Source of the DNA: Modestobacter sp. VKM Ac-2985
GTDB lineage: Bacteria > Actinomycetota > Actinomycetes > Mycobacteriales > Geodermatophilaceae
Length of the DNA stretch: 64,000 bases
Reading direction: 5' to 3'
Assembly: GCF_026967925.1 (NCBI RefSeq)
Contig: NZ_JAPVBI010000002.1
Location: 620,001 to 684,000 of the forward strand
The position numbers and the translations under genes were made by a program. Of the stretch, positions 1 to 8,614 are shown one piece after another (position 1 is the first letter of the stretch; each line of letters begins with the position of its first letter). Below the pieces are notes generated by a model. It did no database searches and was not told the origin of the DNA. It saw nothing but the letters and a program-made list of their open reading frames with translations.

Positions 1-633
1 GACCCGGCCGCCGCCGAGCAGCTTGCGGCCACCGAAGAGGAAGAAGACGGCGATCGACAGCAGGATGTTGATGACGATCGAGGCGCCCCAGAGGAAGAGC
101 GGGCTGCCCTCCAGGCCGTTGTCGGCGACCACGGTGTTGGTGATGACACCGAAGATCGACAGCGGGGAGAACCCGCCGGCGGTGGCGCCGTTGATGATGA
201 ACAGGCCCATCAGCACCGGGTTGATCTGGTAGCGCCGGGCGAAGGACATGCCGACCGGGGCGATGATCGCCACCACGGCCGGGACGACGCCGCCGATGGC
301 GGTGAGCACGCCGGTGACGGCGAACATCGCCCACGGGATGGCGGCCAGCCGGCCGCCGGACGCGGTGACCGCGGCGTGCACCAGCCAGTCGACGGTGCCG
401 TTGTTCTTGGCGATGGCGAAGAGGTACGTCACCCCGACCAGGACCACGAACAACGATCCCGGGAAGAAGCCGAAGACCGCGTCGTCGTACGTCGGGTCGC
501 CGTCGGTGCCGTAGATGAAGTAGCCGGCGACGAACGCCGCTACCAGTGCCAGCGCCCCCATGTGCACGGGCAGCACCGTGGCGATCAGGAAGACCACCAA
601 CAGGATCGAGATCAAGACGAGCTGTACGGACAC
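1..633 (-). CDS. SLC13/MatC-type dicarboxylate carrier, partial (C-terminus off left edge)
   Basis: Reading the minus strand from GTG 633 gives 211 residues with no stop before the window edge. The product is strongly hydrophobic, with several membrane spans, and contains the loop NGTVDWLVHAAVTASGGR and the segment NGATAGGFSPLSIFGVITN, which look like the N-terminal domain of MatC malonate/dicarboxylate carriers (SLC13-like permeases). A GGGGA ribosome site lies 6-7 bases before the GTG. It diverges from an aminotransferase/2-hydroxyacid oxidase operon, so a small carboxylate such as glycolate, malonate or tartronate is a plausible substrate; that is inference. About half of the usual ~430-residue protein is visible. 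Confidence 0.75.
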   Translation of the reverse strand, partial: MSVQLVLISILLVVFLIATVLPVHMGALALVAAFVAGYFIYGTDGDPTYDDAVFGFFPGSLFVVLVGVTYLFAIAKNNGTVDWLVHAAVTASGGRLAAIPWAMFAVTGVLTAIGGVVPAVVAIIAPVGMSFARRYQINPVLMGLFIINGATAGGFSPLSIFGVITNTVVADNGLEGSPLFLWGASIVINILLSIAVFFLFGGRKLLGGGRV

Positions 634-808
634 CGGCGTCCCCAGGGTTGGTCGAGGCGGGTGTGCCACCCGCCGGCCACACGCTTCCGCGATACGGAAC
701 CGCGCTTTCGCTAGCGGGGATTAGAAGCGGTGGCGCGGCCAGTGTCAAGGCTCACAAGACGTCCGAGAGGTCTCTGCGTCAATCCACCTGCCGGTAGTAG
801 CCTCCCGC

Positions 809-877
809 ATGGTGGACTTGCGGCGACGAGCCGGTGGTCCGGACGAGACATTCATGGAGGCACGGGCATGTCAGTGA
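809..877 (+). CDS. possible 22-codon upstream ORF overlapping the aminotransferase start
   Basis: ATG 809 opens a 22-codon frame ending at a TGA (875-877) that overlaps the first codons of the aminotransferase (ATG 868). A TAGCCT box lies 5 bases before this ATG, close to the leaderless-promoter pattern seen elsewhere in the window, so transcription could begin at or near this ATG. The peptide is arginine-rich and resembles nothing known. It may only keep ribosomes moving towards ATG 868, or be a chance frame. Confidence 0.25.
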   Translation: MVDLRRRAGGPDETFMEARACQ

Positions 878-2040
878 CGACGACGACCGGCGGGCGCCAC
901 TTCCTGCAGATCCCGGGGCCGACCAACGTGCCCGACCGGGTGCTGCGGGCGATGGCCGCCCCGACCATCGACCACCGCGGTCCGGAGTTCGCCGCCCTCG
1001 GCCTGGAGGTCCTCGAGGCCGTCAAGCCCGTCTTCGGCACCACCCAGCCGGTCGTCATCTACCCGGCCTCGGGCACCGGGGCGTGGGAGGCGGCGCTGAC
1101 CAACACGCTCTCGCCCGGGGACAAGGTGCTGGCCTTCGAGACCGGCCACTTCGCCACCCTCTGGCAGGACATGGCCACCCGGCTGGGCCTGGAGGTCGAG
1201 TTCGTGCCCGGCGACTGGCGGCACGGCGCCGATCCGGCCGCGGCCCAGGAACGGCTCGCCGCCGACACCGGCCACGAGATCAAGGCCGTCATGGTGGTCC
1301 ACAACGAGACCTCCACCGGCGTGACCAGCCGGGTCCCCGAGGTGCGCCAGGCCATCGACGCCGCCGAGCACCCCGCCCTGCTGCTGGTCGACACCATCTC
1401 CTCGCTGGGCAGCATCGACTACCGGCACGACGAGTGGGGCGTCGACGTCACCGTCGCCGGGTCGCAGAAGGGGCTCATGCTCCCGCCGGGGCTGAGCTTC
1501 AACGCGGTCAGCGAGAAGGCGCTGCAGGCGTCGAAGACCGCCGGGCTGCCCCGGTCGTTCTGGGACTGGCAGCCGATCCTGGCCGCCAACGAGCGCGGCT
1601 TCTTCCCGTACACGCCGGCCACCAACCTGCTCTACGCGCTGAAGGTCGCGCTGGAGATGCTCGACGACGAGGGCCTGGCCAACGTCTACGCCCGGCACAC
1701 CCGGCACGCGGAGGCCACCCGGGCCGCCGTCCGGGGCTGGGGGCTGGAGGTGCTCGCCCTCGACGAGCGCGAGTACTCCGGCTCGCTGACCGCCATCCAC
1801 ATGCCGGACGGCGGCGCCGACGCCGTCCGGGCGACCATCCTGCGGGAGTACGACATGTCCCTGGGTGCCGGGCTGGGCAAGCTGGCGGACAAGGTGTTCC
1901 GGATCGGGCACCTGGGGCACTTCAACGACCTGACCCTGGTCGGCACGCTGGGTGGTGTGCAGATGGGCCTGGTCCGCAGCGGGGTGACGATCGACCCGAA
2001 CGGCATCCAGGCGGCCCTCGAGCGCCTGCAGCAGGCATGA
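868..2040 (+). CDS. serine/alanine--glyoxylate aminotransferase (class V PLP)
   Basis: The 390-residue protein belongs to class V aminotransferases of the serine-glyoxylate or alanine-glyoxylate type, which move an amino group to glyoxylate to give glycine. The N-terminal IPGPTNVPDRVLRAM motif, the VDTISSLGSIDY segment and the pyridoxal-phosphate lysine in GSQKGLMLPPG (Lys201) are all present, and the length is normal. ATG 868 is chosen because it follows GGAGG (856-860) and begins the conserved fold; the frame is open further upstream. It overlaps the next gene by ATGA, so the two are translationally coupled: the oxidase could make the 2-oxo acid (glyoxylate) that this enzyme consumes. Serine versus alanine as donor cannot be decided from sequence. 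Confidence 0.85.
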   Translation: MSVTTTTGGRHFLQIPGPTNVPDRVLRAMAAPTIDHRGPEFAALGLEVLEAVKPVFGTTQPVVIYPASGTGAWEAALTNTLSPGDKVLAFETGHFATLWQDMATRLGLEVEFVPGDWRHGADPAAAQERLAADTGHEIKAVMVVHNETSTGVTSRVPEVRQAIDAAEHPALLLVDTISSLGSIDYRHDEWGVDVTVAGSQKGLMLPPGLSFNAVSEKALQASKTAGLPRSFWDWQPILAANERGFFPYTPATNLLYALKVALEMLDDEGLANVYARHTRHAEATRAAVRGWGLEVLALDEREYSGSLTAIHMPDGGADAVRATILREYDMSLGAGLGKLADKVFRIGHLGHFNDLTLVGTLGGVQMGLVRSGVTIDPNGIQAALERLQQA

Positions 2041-4976
2041 CAGCGGCCCCGGAGCGCCCCCGCGTGGGGGTGGCGGACCTGGAGCAGGAGCTGACCCGGG
2101 CGCTGGACGGCGAGGTCGCCTTCGACGACTACACCCGGCACATCTTCAGCCAGGACGCCTCGATGTACACGATGACGCCGGTCGGGGTCGCCTACCCGGC
2201 GCACACCGCCGACGTGGTCGCCGCGGTCCGGCTGGCCCGCGAGGCCGGCATCCCGGTGCTGGCCCGCGGGGCGGGCACCAGCCTGGCCGGCCAGACCGTC
2301 GGCCCGGGGCTGGTGCTCGACCTCTCCCGGCACATGCACCGGATCACCGAGCTGGACCCGGAGGCGCGCACCGCCCGGGTCGAGCCGGGTGTCGTGCAGG
2401 ACGACCTCAACCGGGCCGCCGCCGACGCCGGCCTGATGTTCGGGCCGGACACCTCGACGTCCAACCGCGCCACCATCGGCGGGATGATCGGCAACAACTC
2501 CGCCGGCAGCGGCTCGGTGCGCTTCGGCATGACGATCGACCACGTCCAGGAGGTCGACGTCGTCCTGGCCGACGGCTCGACCGCCACCTTCGGGGTCGTC
2601 GACGAGGCCGAGCGCGCCCGCCGTGCCCAGGGGGACACGCTGGAGGCGGAGATCTACCGCCGGCTGCCCGAGCTGGTCGCAGCGAACACGGAGGCGATCG
2701 CCACCGGGTTCCCGTCCTTCTGGCGGCGGGCCGGTGGCTACCGGCTGGACCGGCTGGCCGAGGGGCAGCCCTTCGACCTGGCGAAGTTCCTGGTCGGCTC
2801 CGAGGGCACGCTGGCGATCATCACCTCGGCCCGGGTCGGGCTGGTGCCCAAGCCGTCCAAGCAGGTCTTCGCCGTGGGCCACTTCGAGACCGTGCAGGCG
2901 GCGATCAACGCCACCGAGGACGCGCTGTCGGTGGACCCGGCGCAGGTCGAGCTGCTGGACCGCACGATCCTGGACCTCTCCCGGCAGAAGATCGAGTACG
3001 CCGGGCTGGGCAAGATCCTGCAGGGCGACCCGGAGGCGCTGCTGTTCGTCTCCTTCACCGGGGACGACGAGGCGCAGCTGGTCGACTCGATGAACGCCCT
3101 CGTCGAGCTGTGGGAGCGCAACGGCCACGGCTACCACACCCTGCGGGCGGTCACCCCGGCCCAGCAGGGCGCCCTGCTCAAGGTCCGCAAGTCCGCCCTG
3201 GGCCTGCTGATGGCCAACTCGGTGGGTGCCCGCCGGCCGCTGGCGTTCGTCGAGGACACCGCCGTCGACCCCAAGCACCTGGCCGCCTACACCGCCCGCT
3301 TCCGCGACGTGCTGGACCGGCACGGGCTCGAGGCGGGGTTCTACGGCCACTGCTCGGTGGGCTGTCTGCACATCCGCCCGTTCGTCGACCTCTCCCAGCC
3401 GGGACAGGTCGAGGTGATGCGCTCGGTCGCCGTCGAGGTCAAGGACCTGGTGCGCGAGTACGGCGGGGTGAACTCCAGCGAGCACGGCGACGGGCTCGCC
3501 CGCAGCGAGTTCAACCGCGAGCTGTTCGGCGACGACCTCTACGAGGCGATGCGCCAGGTCAAGGGGATCTTCGACCCGCAGGGCACGCTGAACCCCGGCA
3601 AGATCGTCGACTCCCCGGCGATGACCGAGCACCTGCGGGACGAGAACCCGCCGCAGCCCGGCCCGCTGCGCACCCGCCTGCAGTTCGACGTCGTCGGGGG
3701 GATGTTCGGTGCCGCCGACCGCTGCATGAACATCGGGCTGTGCCGCAAGTCCACGACCGGTGCGATGTGCCCGTCCTACATCGCCACCCGGATGGAGGAG
3801 CACTCCACCCGTGGCCGCGCCGGTGCGCTGGTCAAGGCGCTCAGCGAGGGCGACCCGCACACCGCGCTGGCCGACGAGCGGCTGCACGAGGTGCTCGACC
3901 TGTGCCTGATGTGCAAGGCGTGCAAGAGCGAGTGCCCGCTCGGCGTCGACGTCTCGGCGATGAAGAGCGAGGCGCTCGCGGCCAAGCACGACGTGTACGG
4001 CACCCCGCTGCGGTCGCGGGCGTTCGGGGCGATCCGGACGCTCAACCGGCTGGGTTCGGCCACCGCGCCGCTGTCCAACCTGCCGGGCAGGATCAAGCCG
4101 CTGCGGGCGCTGATGGACGCCCGCCTCGGCATCGCCCGGCAGCGTGACCTGCCGGTCTTCCACCGGACGACGCTGATGCGCTGGTTCAAGCGGCACGAGG
4201 TCCCGGCGGCGCTGACCCAGCAGCCGGTCACGATGCTGGCCGACTCCTTCACCAGCTACACCGAGCCGGGCATCGGCCAGGCCGTGGTGCGGCTGCTGGA
4301 GGCGGCCGGGCACCCGGTGCGGCTGGAGAGCAAGGGCTGCTGCGGCCGCGCGAGCATCTCCAAGGGCCTGCTGGACGACGCCCGGGGGAAGGCGCAGAAG
4401 CTGGCGGCCAACCTCTGCGAGGGCTCCGAGCCCGGCTCGCCGATCGTGGGCTGCGAGCCCTCCTGCATCCTCACGCTGCGGGCCGAGCACGTGGAGCTGC
4501 TGCCCGACGACCCGAACGTGCGGGACGTCGCGGCGCGGGTGAAGCTGCCCGAGGAGCTGCTGGTCGAGGCGATCGACGCCGGTCGCCTGCGGCTGCGCGA
4601 GGACAGCTGGCTGGCCGGGCGGACCGTGGTCTTCCACGGCCACTGCCACCAGAAGGCCGAGGCGGGGACGGCGGCCACGGTCGCGCTGCTGTCGCGGATC
4701 CCCGGGGTCACGGTGCAGGAGCTGGACGCCGGCTGCTGCGGCATGGCCGGGTCGTTCGGCTTCGAGTCCGAGCACTACGACATCTCCCTGGAGGTGGGGG
4801 AGGACCGGCTCTTCCCGGCGGTGCGGGCCGCCGCGCCCGACGCGGTCATCGCCGCGACCGGGGTCTCCTGCCGCCAGCAGATCTTCCACGGCACCCAGCG
4901 CACCGCCTGGCACCCGGCGGAGCTGGTCCTGGAGGCGCTCTCCCCGGAGGTGCCGACGACGCAGGTGCCGGCCTGA
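2037..4976 (+). CDS. FAD-linked 2-hydroxyacid oxidase fused to Fe-S/CCG domains
   Basis: This 979-residue fusion oxidises a 2-hydroxyacid (D-lactate, glycolate or D-2-hydroxyglutarate type) and passes electrons through iron-sulfur clusters. The N-terminal half is a GlcD/Dld-type FAD domain (PVLARGAGTSLAGQTVG, then NRATIGGMIGNNSAGSGS) followed by its substrate-cap domain. Next come two cysteine clusters, CMNIGLCRKSTTGAMCP near residue 563 and CLMCKACKSECP near 623, typical of a paired 4Fe-4S ferredoxin domain. The C-terminus has two CCG-type motifs (SKGCCGRAS near 770 and DAGCCGMAG near 900) as in GlpC, LutA and HdrB. The layout matches YdiJ-like proteins. Its start overlaps the aminotransferase stop (ATGA), and a terminator follows at 5002. 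Confidence 0.85.
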   Translation: MTAAPERPRVGVADLEQELTRALDGEVAFDDYTRHIFSQDASMYTMTPVGVAYPAHTADVVAAVRLAREAGIPVLARGAGTSLAGQTVGPGLVLDLSRHMHRITELDPEARTARVEPGVVQDDLNRAAADAGLMFGPDTSTSNRATIGGMIGNNSAGSGSVRFGMTIDHVQEVDVVLADGSTATFGVVDEAERARRAQGDTLEAEIYRRLPELVAANTEAIATGFPSFWRRAGGYRLDRLAEGQPFDLAKFLVGSEGTLAIITSARVGLVPKPSKQVFAVGHFETVQAAINATEDALSVDPAQVELLDRTILDLSRQKIEYAGLGKILQGDPEALLFVSFTGDDEAQLVDSMNALVELWERNGHGYHTLRAVTPAQQGALLKVRKSALGLLMANSVGARRPLAFVEDTAVDPKHLAAYTARFRDVLDRHGLEAGFYGHCSVGCLHIRPFVDLSQPGQVEVMRSVAVEVKDLVREYGGVNSSEHGDGLARSEFNRELFGDDLYEAMRQVKGIFDPQGTLNPGKIVDSPAMTEHLRDENPPQPGPLRTRLQFDVVGGMFGAADRCMNIGLCRKSTTGAMCPSYIATRMEEHSTRGRAGALVKALSEGDPHTALADERLHEVLDLCLMCKACKSECPLGVDVSAMKSEALAAKHDVYGTPLRSRAFGAIRTLNRLGSATAPLSNLPGRIKPLRALMDARLGIARQRDLPVFHRTTLMRWFKRHEVPAALTQQPVTMLADSFTSYTEPGIGQAVVRLLEAAGHPVRLESKGCCGRASISKGLLDDARGKAQKLAANLCEGSEPGSPIVGCEPSCILTLRAEHVELLPDDPNVRDVAARVKLPEELLVEAIDAGRLRLREDSWLAGRTVVFHGHCHQKAEAGTAATVALLSRIPGVTVQELDAGCCGMAGSFGFESEHYDISLEVGEDRLFPAVRAAAPDAVIAATGVSCRQQIFHGTQRTAWHPAELVLEALSPEVPTTQVPA

Positions 4977-5001
4977 CCGCCGGCTGAGACACACCACCGC
5001 C

Positions 5002-5045
5002 GAACGGGCGGCGAGCGGACCCTCGGGTCCGGTCGCCGCCCGTTC
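5002..5045. terminator. hairpin terminator after the oxidase operon
   Basis: Two 20-base arms (5002-5021 and 5026-5045) pair with one mismatch around a CTCG loop, 25 bases past the oxidase stop. There is no T-tract, as is usual in very GC-rich actinobacteria. Confidence 0.75.
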
Positions 5046-5079
5046 TGCGTCTGCGAGACGCGCGTCACCGGAGCTGCAT

Positions 5080-5123
5080 GTTGCAGACAGCAACCAACGA
5101 GCGCACGATGGTTGCTGTCTACA
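5080..5123 (+). promoter_or_regulatory. palindromic operator upstream of marR
   Basis: GTTGC-N5-GCAAC (5080-5094) is a perfect 15-bp palindrome. In addition the 15-base arm at 5082-5096 is the inverse of 5109-5123 with one mismatch, separated by 12 bases. This nested symmetry lies 46-89 bases before the GTG of the MarR gene and is where such an autoregulator would be expected to bind. Confidence 0.6.
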
Positions 5124-5168
5124 TGTACCGGGTGGTCCACCCGGCGGCGGATCAGCAGGGGACGCGAC

Positions 5169-5723
5169 GTGCAGCTCACCCCGGAGACCTCCGAACGGCT
5201 CACCGCCGGCGTGGCCCGGCTGGTGCGCACCGTCAAGCACCTCGGTCCCCGGGCCGCGGCCGACCTCTACGGCGACCTCCCCTCCTTCGGCTGGGCGCTG
5301 CTCGTGCCGCTGGAGCAGGACGGCGCCCAGCGGTGCAGCGCCCTCGCCGAGCGGGTCGGCGTCGACGTCTCGGTGGCCAGCCGGCAGGTGGCGGCGCTGG
5401 AACGTGCCGGCTACGTCGAGCGGCGGCCCGACCCGCTCGACGGCCGCGCCAGCCTGATCAGCATCAGCGACGCCGGTTCCGCAGCCCTCCTCCACACCCG
5501 CGGCGTCCGCGGCCGGTGGGCGGTGGAGGCGCTGGCCGACTGGACCGAGGGTGAGGCGCGCGAGTTCAGCGGCCTGCTGGAGAAGCTGGCCGACGGCCTC
5601 GACCGCGCGGGTCGCCGTCCCGCCCGGGCCGGCGGTCCCGTCCCCGCAGCCCGCGCTCCTGCGACGTCCACGTCCACAACGCCCGCACCTGCACCTGCAA
5701 CGCCTGGAGAGAACCGCCGATGA
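5169..5723 (+). CDS. MarR-family transcriptional regulator of the adjacent exporter
   Basis: The 184-residue protein has the MarR winged-helix layout: a helical dimer region, then CSALAERVGVDVSVASRQVAALERAGYVERRPDPLDGR, where VSVASRQVAALERAG is the recognition helix and RRPDPLDGR the wing. The C-terminal 30 residues are an Ala/Pro/Thr-rich low-complexity tail absent from most MarR proteins. GTG 5169 is preferred because AGGGGA stands 8 bases before it; the frame is open upstream to 5112, but that would run through the operator. The stop overlaps the exporter start (ATGA), so the pair forms a classic MarR-exporter unit, probably repressed until a ligand binds. Confidence 0.85.
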   Translation: MQLTPETSERLTAGVARLVRTVKHLGPRAAADLYGDLPSFGWALLVPLEQDGAQRCSALAERVGVDVSVASRQVAALERAGYVERRPDPLDGRASLISISDAGSAALLHTRGVRGRWAVEALADWTEGEAREFSGLLEKLADGLDRAGRRPARAGGPVPAARAPATSTSTTPAPAPATPGENRR

Positions 5724-7381
5724 GCAGCCCTGCACCCACCCGGTCCGCCGCCGGGGCGACCGTCGACCCGGCCGCCGGTCCGGCGGCGGTCGCCCCCGTC
5801 GAGCAGCAGGGGCGGATGACCCACCGGCAGATCCTCAGCGCGCTGTCGGGGATGTTGCTGGCGATGTTCGTGGCGTTCCTGTCCTCGACCGTCGTCTCCA
5901 ACGCGCTGCCGACGATCATCACCGACCTGCGGGGCACGCAGAGCCAGTACACCTGGGTGGTCACCGCCACCCTGCTGGCCTCGACCGCCTCCACGCCGAT
6001 CTGGGGCAAGCTCGCCGACCTGTTCAGCAAGAAGCTGCTGATCCAGATCTCGATCGTGGTCTTCATCGTCGGCTCGATGCTGGCCGGGCTCTCGGGGTCG
6101 CTGCCGACGCTGATCGGCTGGCGGGTGCTGCAGGGCCTGGGGCTGGGCGGGCTGCAGGCGCTGGTGCAGATCGCGATGGCCGCGATGATCAGCCCGCGGG
6201 AGCGGGGCCGGTACTCCGGGCTGCTCGGCTCGGTGATGGCGGTCGCCACCGTCGGCGGCCCGCTGATCGGTGGCCTGCTGGTCGACACCAGCTGGCTGGG
6301 CTGGCGCTGGTGCTTCTTCGTCGGCGTCCCGTTCGCGGCAGTCGCCCTGGTGCTGCTGCAGCGCACCCTGCACCTGCCGGTGACCAAGCGGGACGTCTCC
6401 ATCGACTACCTGGGTGCGGCGTTCCTGACCGCCGGCGTCTCGGCCCTGTTGATCTGGGTGACCCTGGCCGGGGACAGCTTCGCCTGGGCGTCGGTGGAGA
6501 CCGCCCTGTTCGTCGGGGGCGGCGTGCTCGCCATCGTGGCCTTCGTCGTCACCGAGCTGCGGGCGAAGGAGCCGATCGTCCCCCTCCGGCTGTTCCGGGA
6601 CCGGACGACGACCCTGGCGATCATCGCCAGCGTCGCCATCGGTGTCGCGATGTTCGGCTCCACGGTCTTCCTCGGCCAGTACCTGCAGATCTCCCGTGGC
6701 TACTCGCCGACGGCAGCCGGCCTGCTCACCATCCCGATGGTCGGCGGCCTGCTCGTCTCCTCGACCGTCTCCGGGATCCTGATCACCCGCACCGGGTTCT
6801 GGAAGCGCTACCTGGTCGCCGGTTCGTTGCTGGTGGCCCTCGGGTTCGGCCTGCTGGCCACGATCGACCACGCCACGGACATGGTCGTGCTGTGCGTCTT
6901 CCTCACCGTGCTCGGCACCGGCATCGGCATGACCATGCAGAACCTCGTACTGGCCGTGCAGAACACCGTGGCCGCCACCGACCTGGGGGCGGCCAGCTCG
7001 GCGGTGGCGTTCTTCCGCAGCCTCGGCGGCACGATCGGGGTCTCGGTGCTCGGCGCGGTGCTCTCCAGCCGGGTGGGCACGCTGATCCAGTCGGGGGTGG
7101 CCGACGTCCCGGGGGCATCGGCTGGGTCCCAGGACATCGGGCTGGCCAGCCTGGCCGACGCCCCTGCGCCGATCCAGGCGCTGATCCGGGTCTCCTACGG
7201 CGACGCGACCGGGCGGGTCTTCCTCATCGCGGCGGTGCTGTCGATCGTCACGATCGTGGCCGTCCTGCTCATCCGGGAGGTCGCGCTGCGCACCGAGACC
7301 GGTGACGAGCGGCTGCAGACCGAGGCCGGGCCCGACACGACCGCCGACGTCGACCGGCAGCTGGCCGGCCGGCGCGGCTGA
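5720..7381 (+). CDS. DHA2-family MFS drug:H+ antiporter (EmrB/QacA type)
   Basis: The 553-residue integral membrane protein is of the 14-span DHA2 type. Visible marks are the start of the transporter fold at QILSALSGMLLAMFVAFLSSTVVSNALPTI, the PIWGKLADLFSKKL loop (motif A) and the GRVLQG-like WRVLQGLGLGGLQALVQIAM segment. These antiporters expel lipophilic or cationic drugs using the proton gradient. The gene overlaps the MarR gene by ATGA and ends at a strong terminator, so it is very likely the main target of that regulator. The substrate cannot be read from the sequence. Confidence 0.88.
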   Translation: MSSPAPTRSAAGATVDPAAGPAAVAPVEQQGRMTHRQILSALSGMLLAMFVAFLSSTVVSNALPTIITDLRGTQSQYTWVVTATLLASTASTPIWGKLADLFSKKLLIQISIVVFIVGSMLAGLSGSLPTLIGWRVLQGLGLGGLQALVQIAMAAMISPRERGRYSGLLGSVMAVATVGGPLIGGLLVDTSWLGWRWCFFVGVPFAAVALVLLQRTLHLPVTKRDVSIDYLGAAFLTAGVSALLIWVTLAGDSFAWASVETALFVGGGVLAIVAFVVTELRAKEPIVPLRLFRDRTTTLAIIASVAIGVAMFGSTVFLGQYLQISRGYSPTAAGLLTIPMVGGLLVSSTVSGILITRTGFWKRYLVAGSLLVALGFGLLATIDHATDMVVLCVFLTVLGTGIGMTMQNLVLAVQNTVAATDLGAASSAVAFFRSLGGTIGVSVLGAVLSSRVGTLIQSGVADVPGASAGSQDIGLASLADAPAPIQALIRVSYGDATGRVFLIAAVLSIVTIVAVLLIREVALRTETGDERLQTEAGPDTTADVDRQLAGRRG

Positions 7382-7398
7382 CGCCCGGGACGCGCAGA

Positions 7399-7427
7399 GG
7401 CCCGTCTCCCCGACGGGGAGACGGGCC
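7399..7427. terminator. bidirectional hairpin terminator
   Basis: A perfect 13-bp stem (7399-7411 with 7415-7427) closes a GAC loop between the convergent exporter and osmC genes. Confidence 0.8.
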
Positions 7428-7469
7428 GCTGTGCGGTTCCAGGCGCCCGGCGAGCCCGGGGGCGCTGCC

Positions 7470-7904
7470 TCAGAGGAGGCTGGCGTCCAGGGTGATGTCC
7501 ACGGCGGCCAGCGCCTTGCTCACCGGGCAGCCGGCCTTGGCGGCCTGGGCGGCCTTGTCGAAGCCGGCGGCGTCGAGCCCGTCGACCTCGCCGCGCACGG
7601 TCAGCGCGATCGCGGTGATCGTCGGGGCGCCGTCCTGCTGGCCGAGGGTCACGTCCGCACTCACCTCGAGCGACTGCGTCGTGCCACCGGCCTTGCCGAT
7701 CTCGCTGGAGAGCGCCATGGCGTAGCAGGACGAGTGGGCGGCGGCGATGAGCTCCTCGGGGCTGGTGGTGCCCCCGGCCTCGTCAGCGGCCCGCTTGGGG
7801 AAGCTGACGTCGAACGTGCCGACCTTCGAGCTGGAGAGCTCGACCTGGCCGGAGCCCTCCTGCAGGGAGCCGTTCCAGGCAGTGCGTGCGGTACGGGTGG
7901 GCAT
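7470..7904 (-). CDS. osmC: OsmC-family peroxiredoxin
   Basis: The 144-residue protein is a thiol peroxidase of the OsmC family, which reduces organic hydroperoxides. The two catalytic cysteines are present: Cys60 in AAAHSSCYAMALS and Cys126 in AKAGCPVSKALAAV. The N-terminal TARTAWNGSLQEGSG segment is closer to OsmC than to Ohr. ATG 7904 has a perfect GGAGGT ribosome site; the frame is open about 25 codons further upstream but without family similarity. An OhrR-type regulator is encoded 133 bases upstream on the same strand and may control it. Confidence 0.88.
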   Translation of the reverse strand: MPTRTARTAWNGSLQEGSGQVELSSSKVGTFDVSFPKRAADEAGGTTSPEELIAAAHSSCYAMALSSEIGKAGGTTQSLEVSADVTLGQQDGAPTITAIALTVRGEVDGLDAAGFDKAAQAAKAGCPVSKALAAVDITLDASLL

Positions 7905-8037
7905 CGGACCTCCTCCTCGTCGGTGACGGCCGCGACGCAGGGCTGCGCCGCGGCCGGACACCGGTTCTGACGGGGTCAACCGTTCCCGGCCGGCGGTGTT
8001 CCCGCCACCGGGACGCGCTCGGCCCGGCTCGAGGTCG

Positions 8038-8499
8038 TCAGACCGGGGTGATCGCGCGGGTCTCGGCCACCCGCTCGGTGATCAGCCGCAGCTGGGCCTT
8101 CAACTCGTCGAACTGCGCCTGGTTCAGGGCCAGGGCGTCGATCATCTCCGCGGAGATCGAGCAGGCGGGGCCCTGCAGCGCCCGGCCGGCGTCGGTCAGC
8201 CGGACGGAGACCGACCGCTCGTCGTCGGCCCGGCGGTGCCGGGTCACCAGGCCCGCGGCGGTGAGCCGCTTGAGCAGGGGGGACAGGGTGCCGGAGTCGA
8301 GTGCCAGGCGGGTGCCCAGCTGCCCGACGCTCTGCCCGTCCTCCTCCCACAGCAACATGAGGACGAGGTACTGGGGATAGGTGACCCCCAGCTCGTCCAG
8401 CATGGGGCGGTATCGGGCGGTGACCGCACGTGAGGCCGCGTAGAGCGCGAAACAGAGCTGATCGTCGAGAGCGACGCTCGGCGACGGGGTGTCTGTCAT
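8038..8499 (-). CDS. OhrR-type MarR-family peroxide-sensing regulator
   Basis: The 153-residue MarR protein carries the OhrR signature LDDQLCFALYAASRAVTARYRP, in which Cys16 is the residue known in OhrR to be oxidised by organic hydroperoxides so that the repressor leaves DNA. The DNA-binding part is SVGQLGTRLALDSGTLSPLLKRLTAAGLVTRHRRADDERSV. Its likely target is the osmC gene directly downstream. TACTCT lies 6 bases before ATG 8499, so the mRNA is probably leaderless, and this fixes the start. OhrR normally pairs with Ohr; here the partner is OsmC-like. Confidence 0.87.
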   Translation of the reverse strand: MTDTPSPSVALDDQLCFALYAASRAVTARYRPMLDELGVTYPQYLVLMLLWEEDGQSVGQLGTRLALDSGTLSPLLKRLTAAGLVTRHRRADDERSVSVRLTDAGRALQGPACSISAEMIDALALNQAQFDELKAQLRLITERVAETRAITPV

Positions 8500-8614
8500 G
8501 TGGCAAGAGTAGGGCGCGATCCGGCTGTAGGCAGCCGTGTGGCCCAAGTCGTCGCGTTTTCTGCCAGGGTCGGAGGCCGCGGGGAGTCGGTCGGACGACC
8601 CTGGACGCCGCCAG

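Noticed and set aside
1686-5735. 1349-codon open frame on the minus strand
   Set aside because: It is antisense to the FAD/Fe-S oxidase and aminotransferase, has the Gly/Arg/Val-rich mix typical of reversed high-GC codons and shows no domain.
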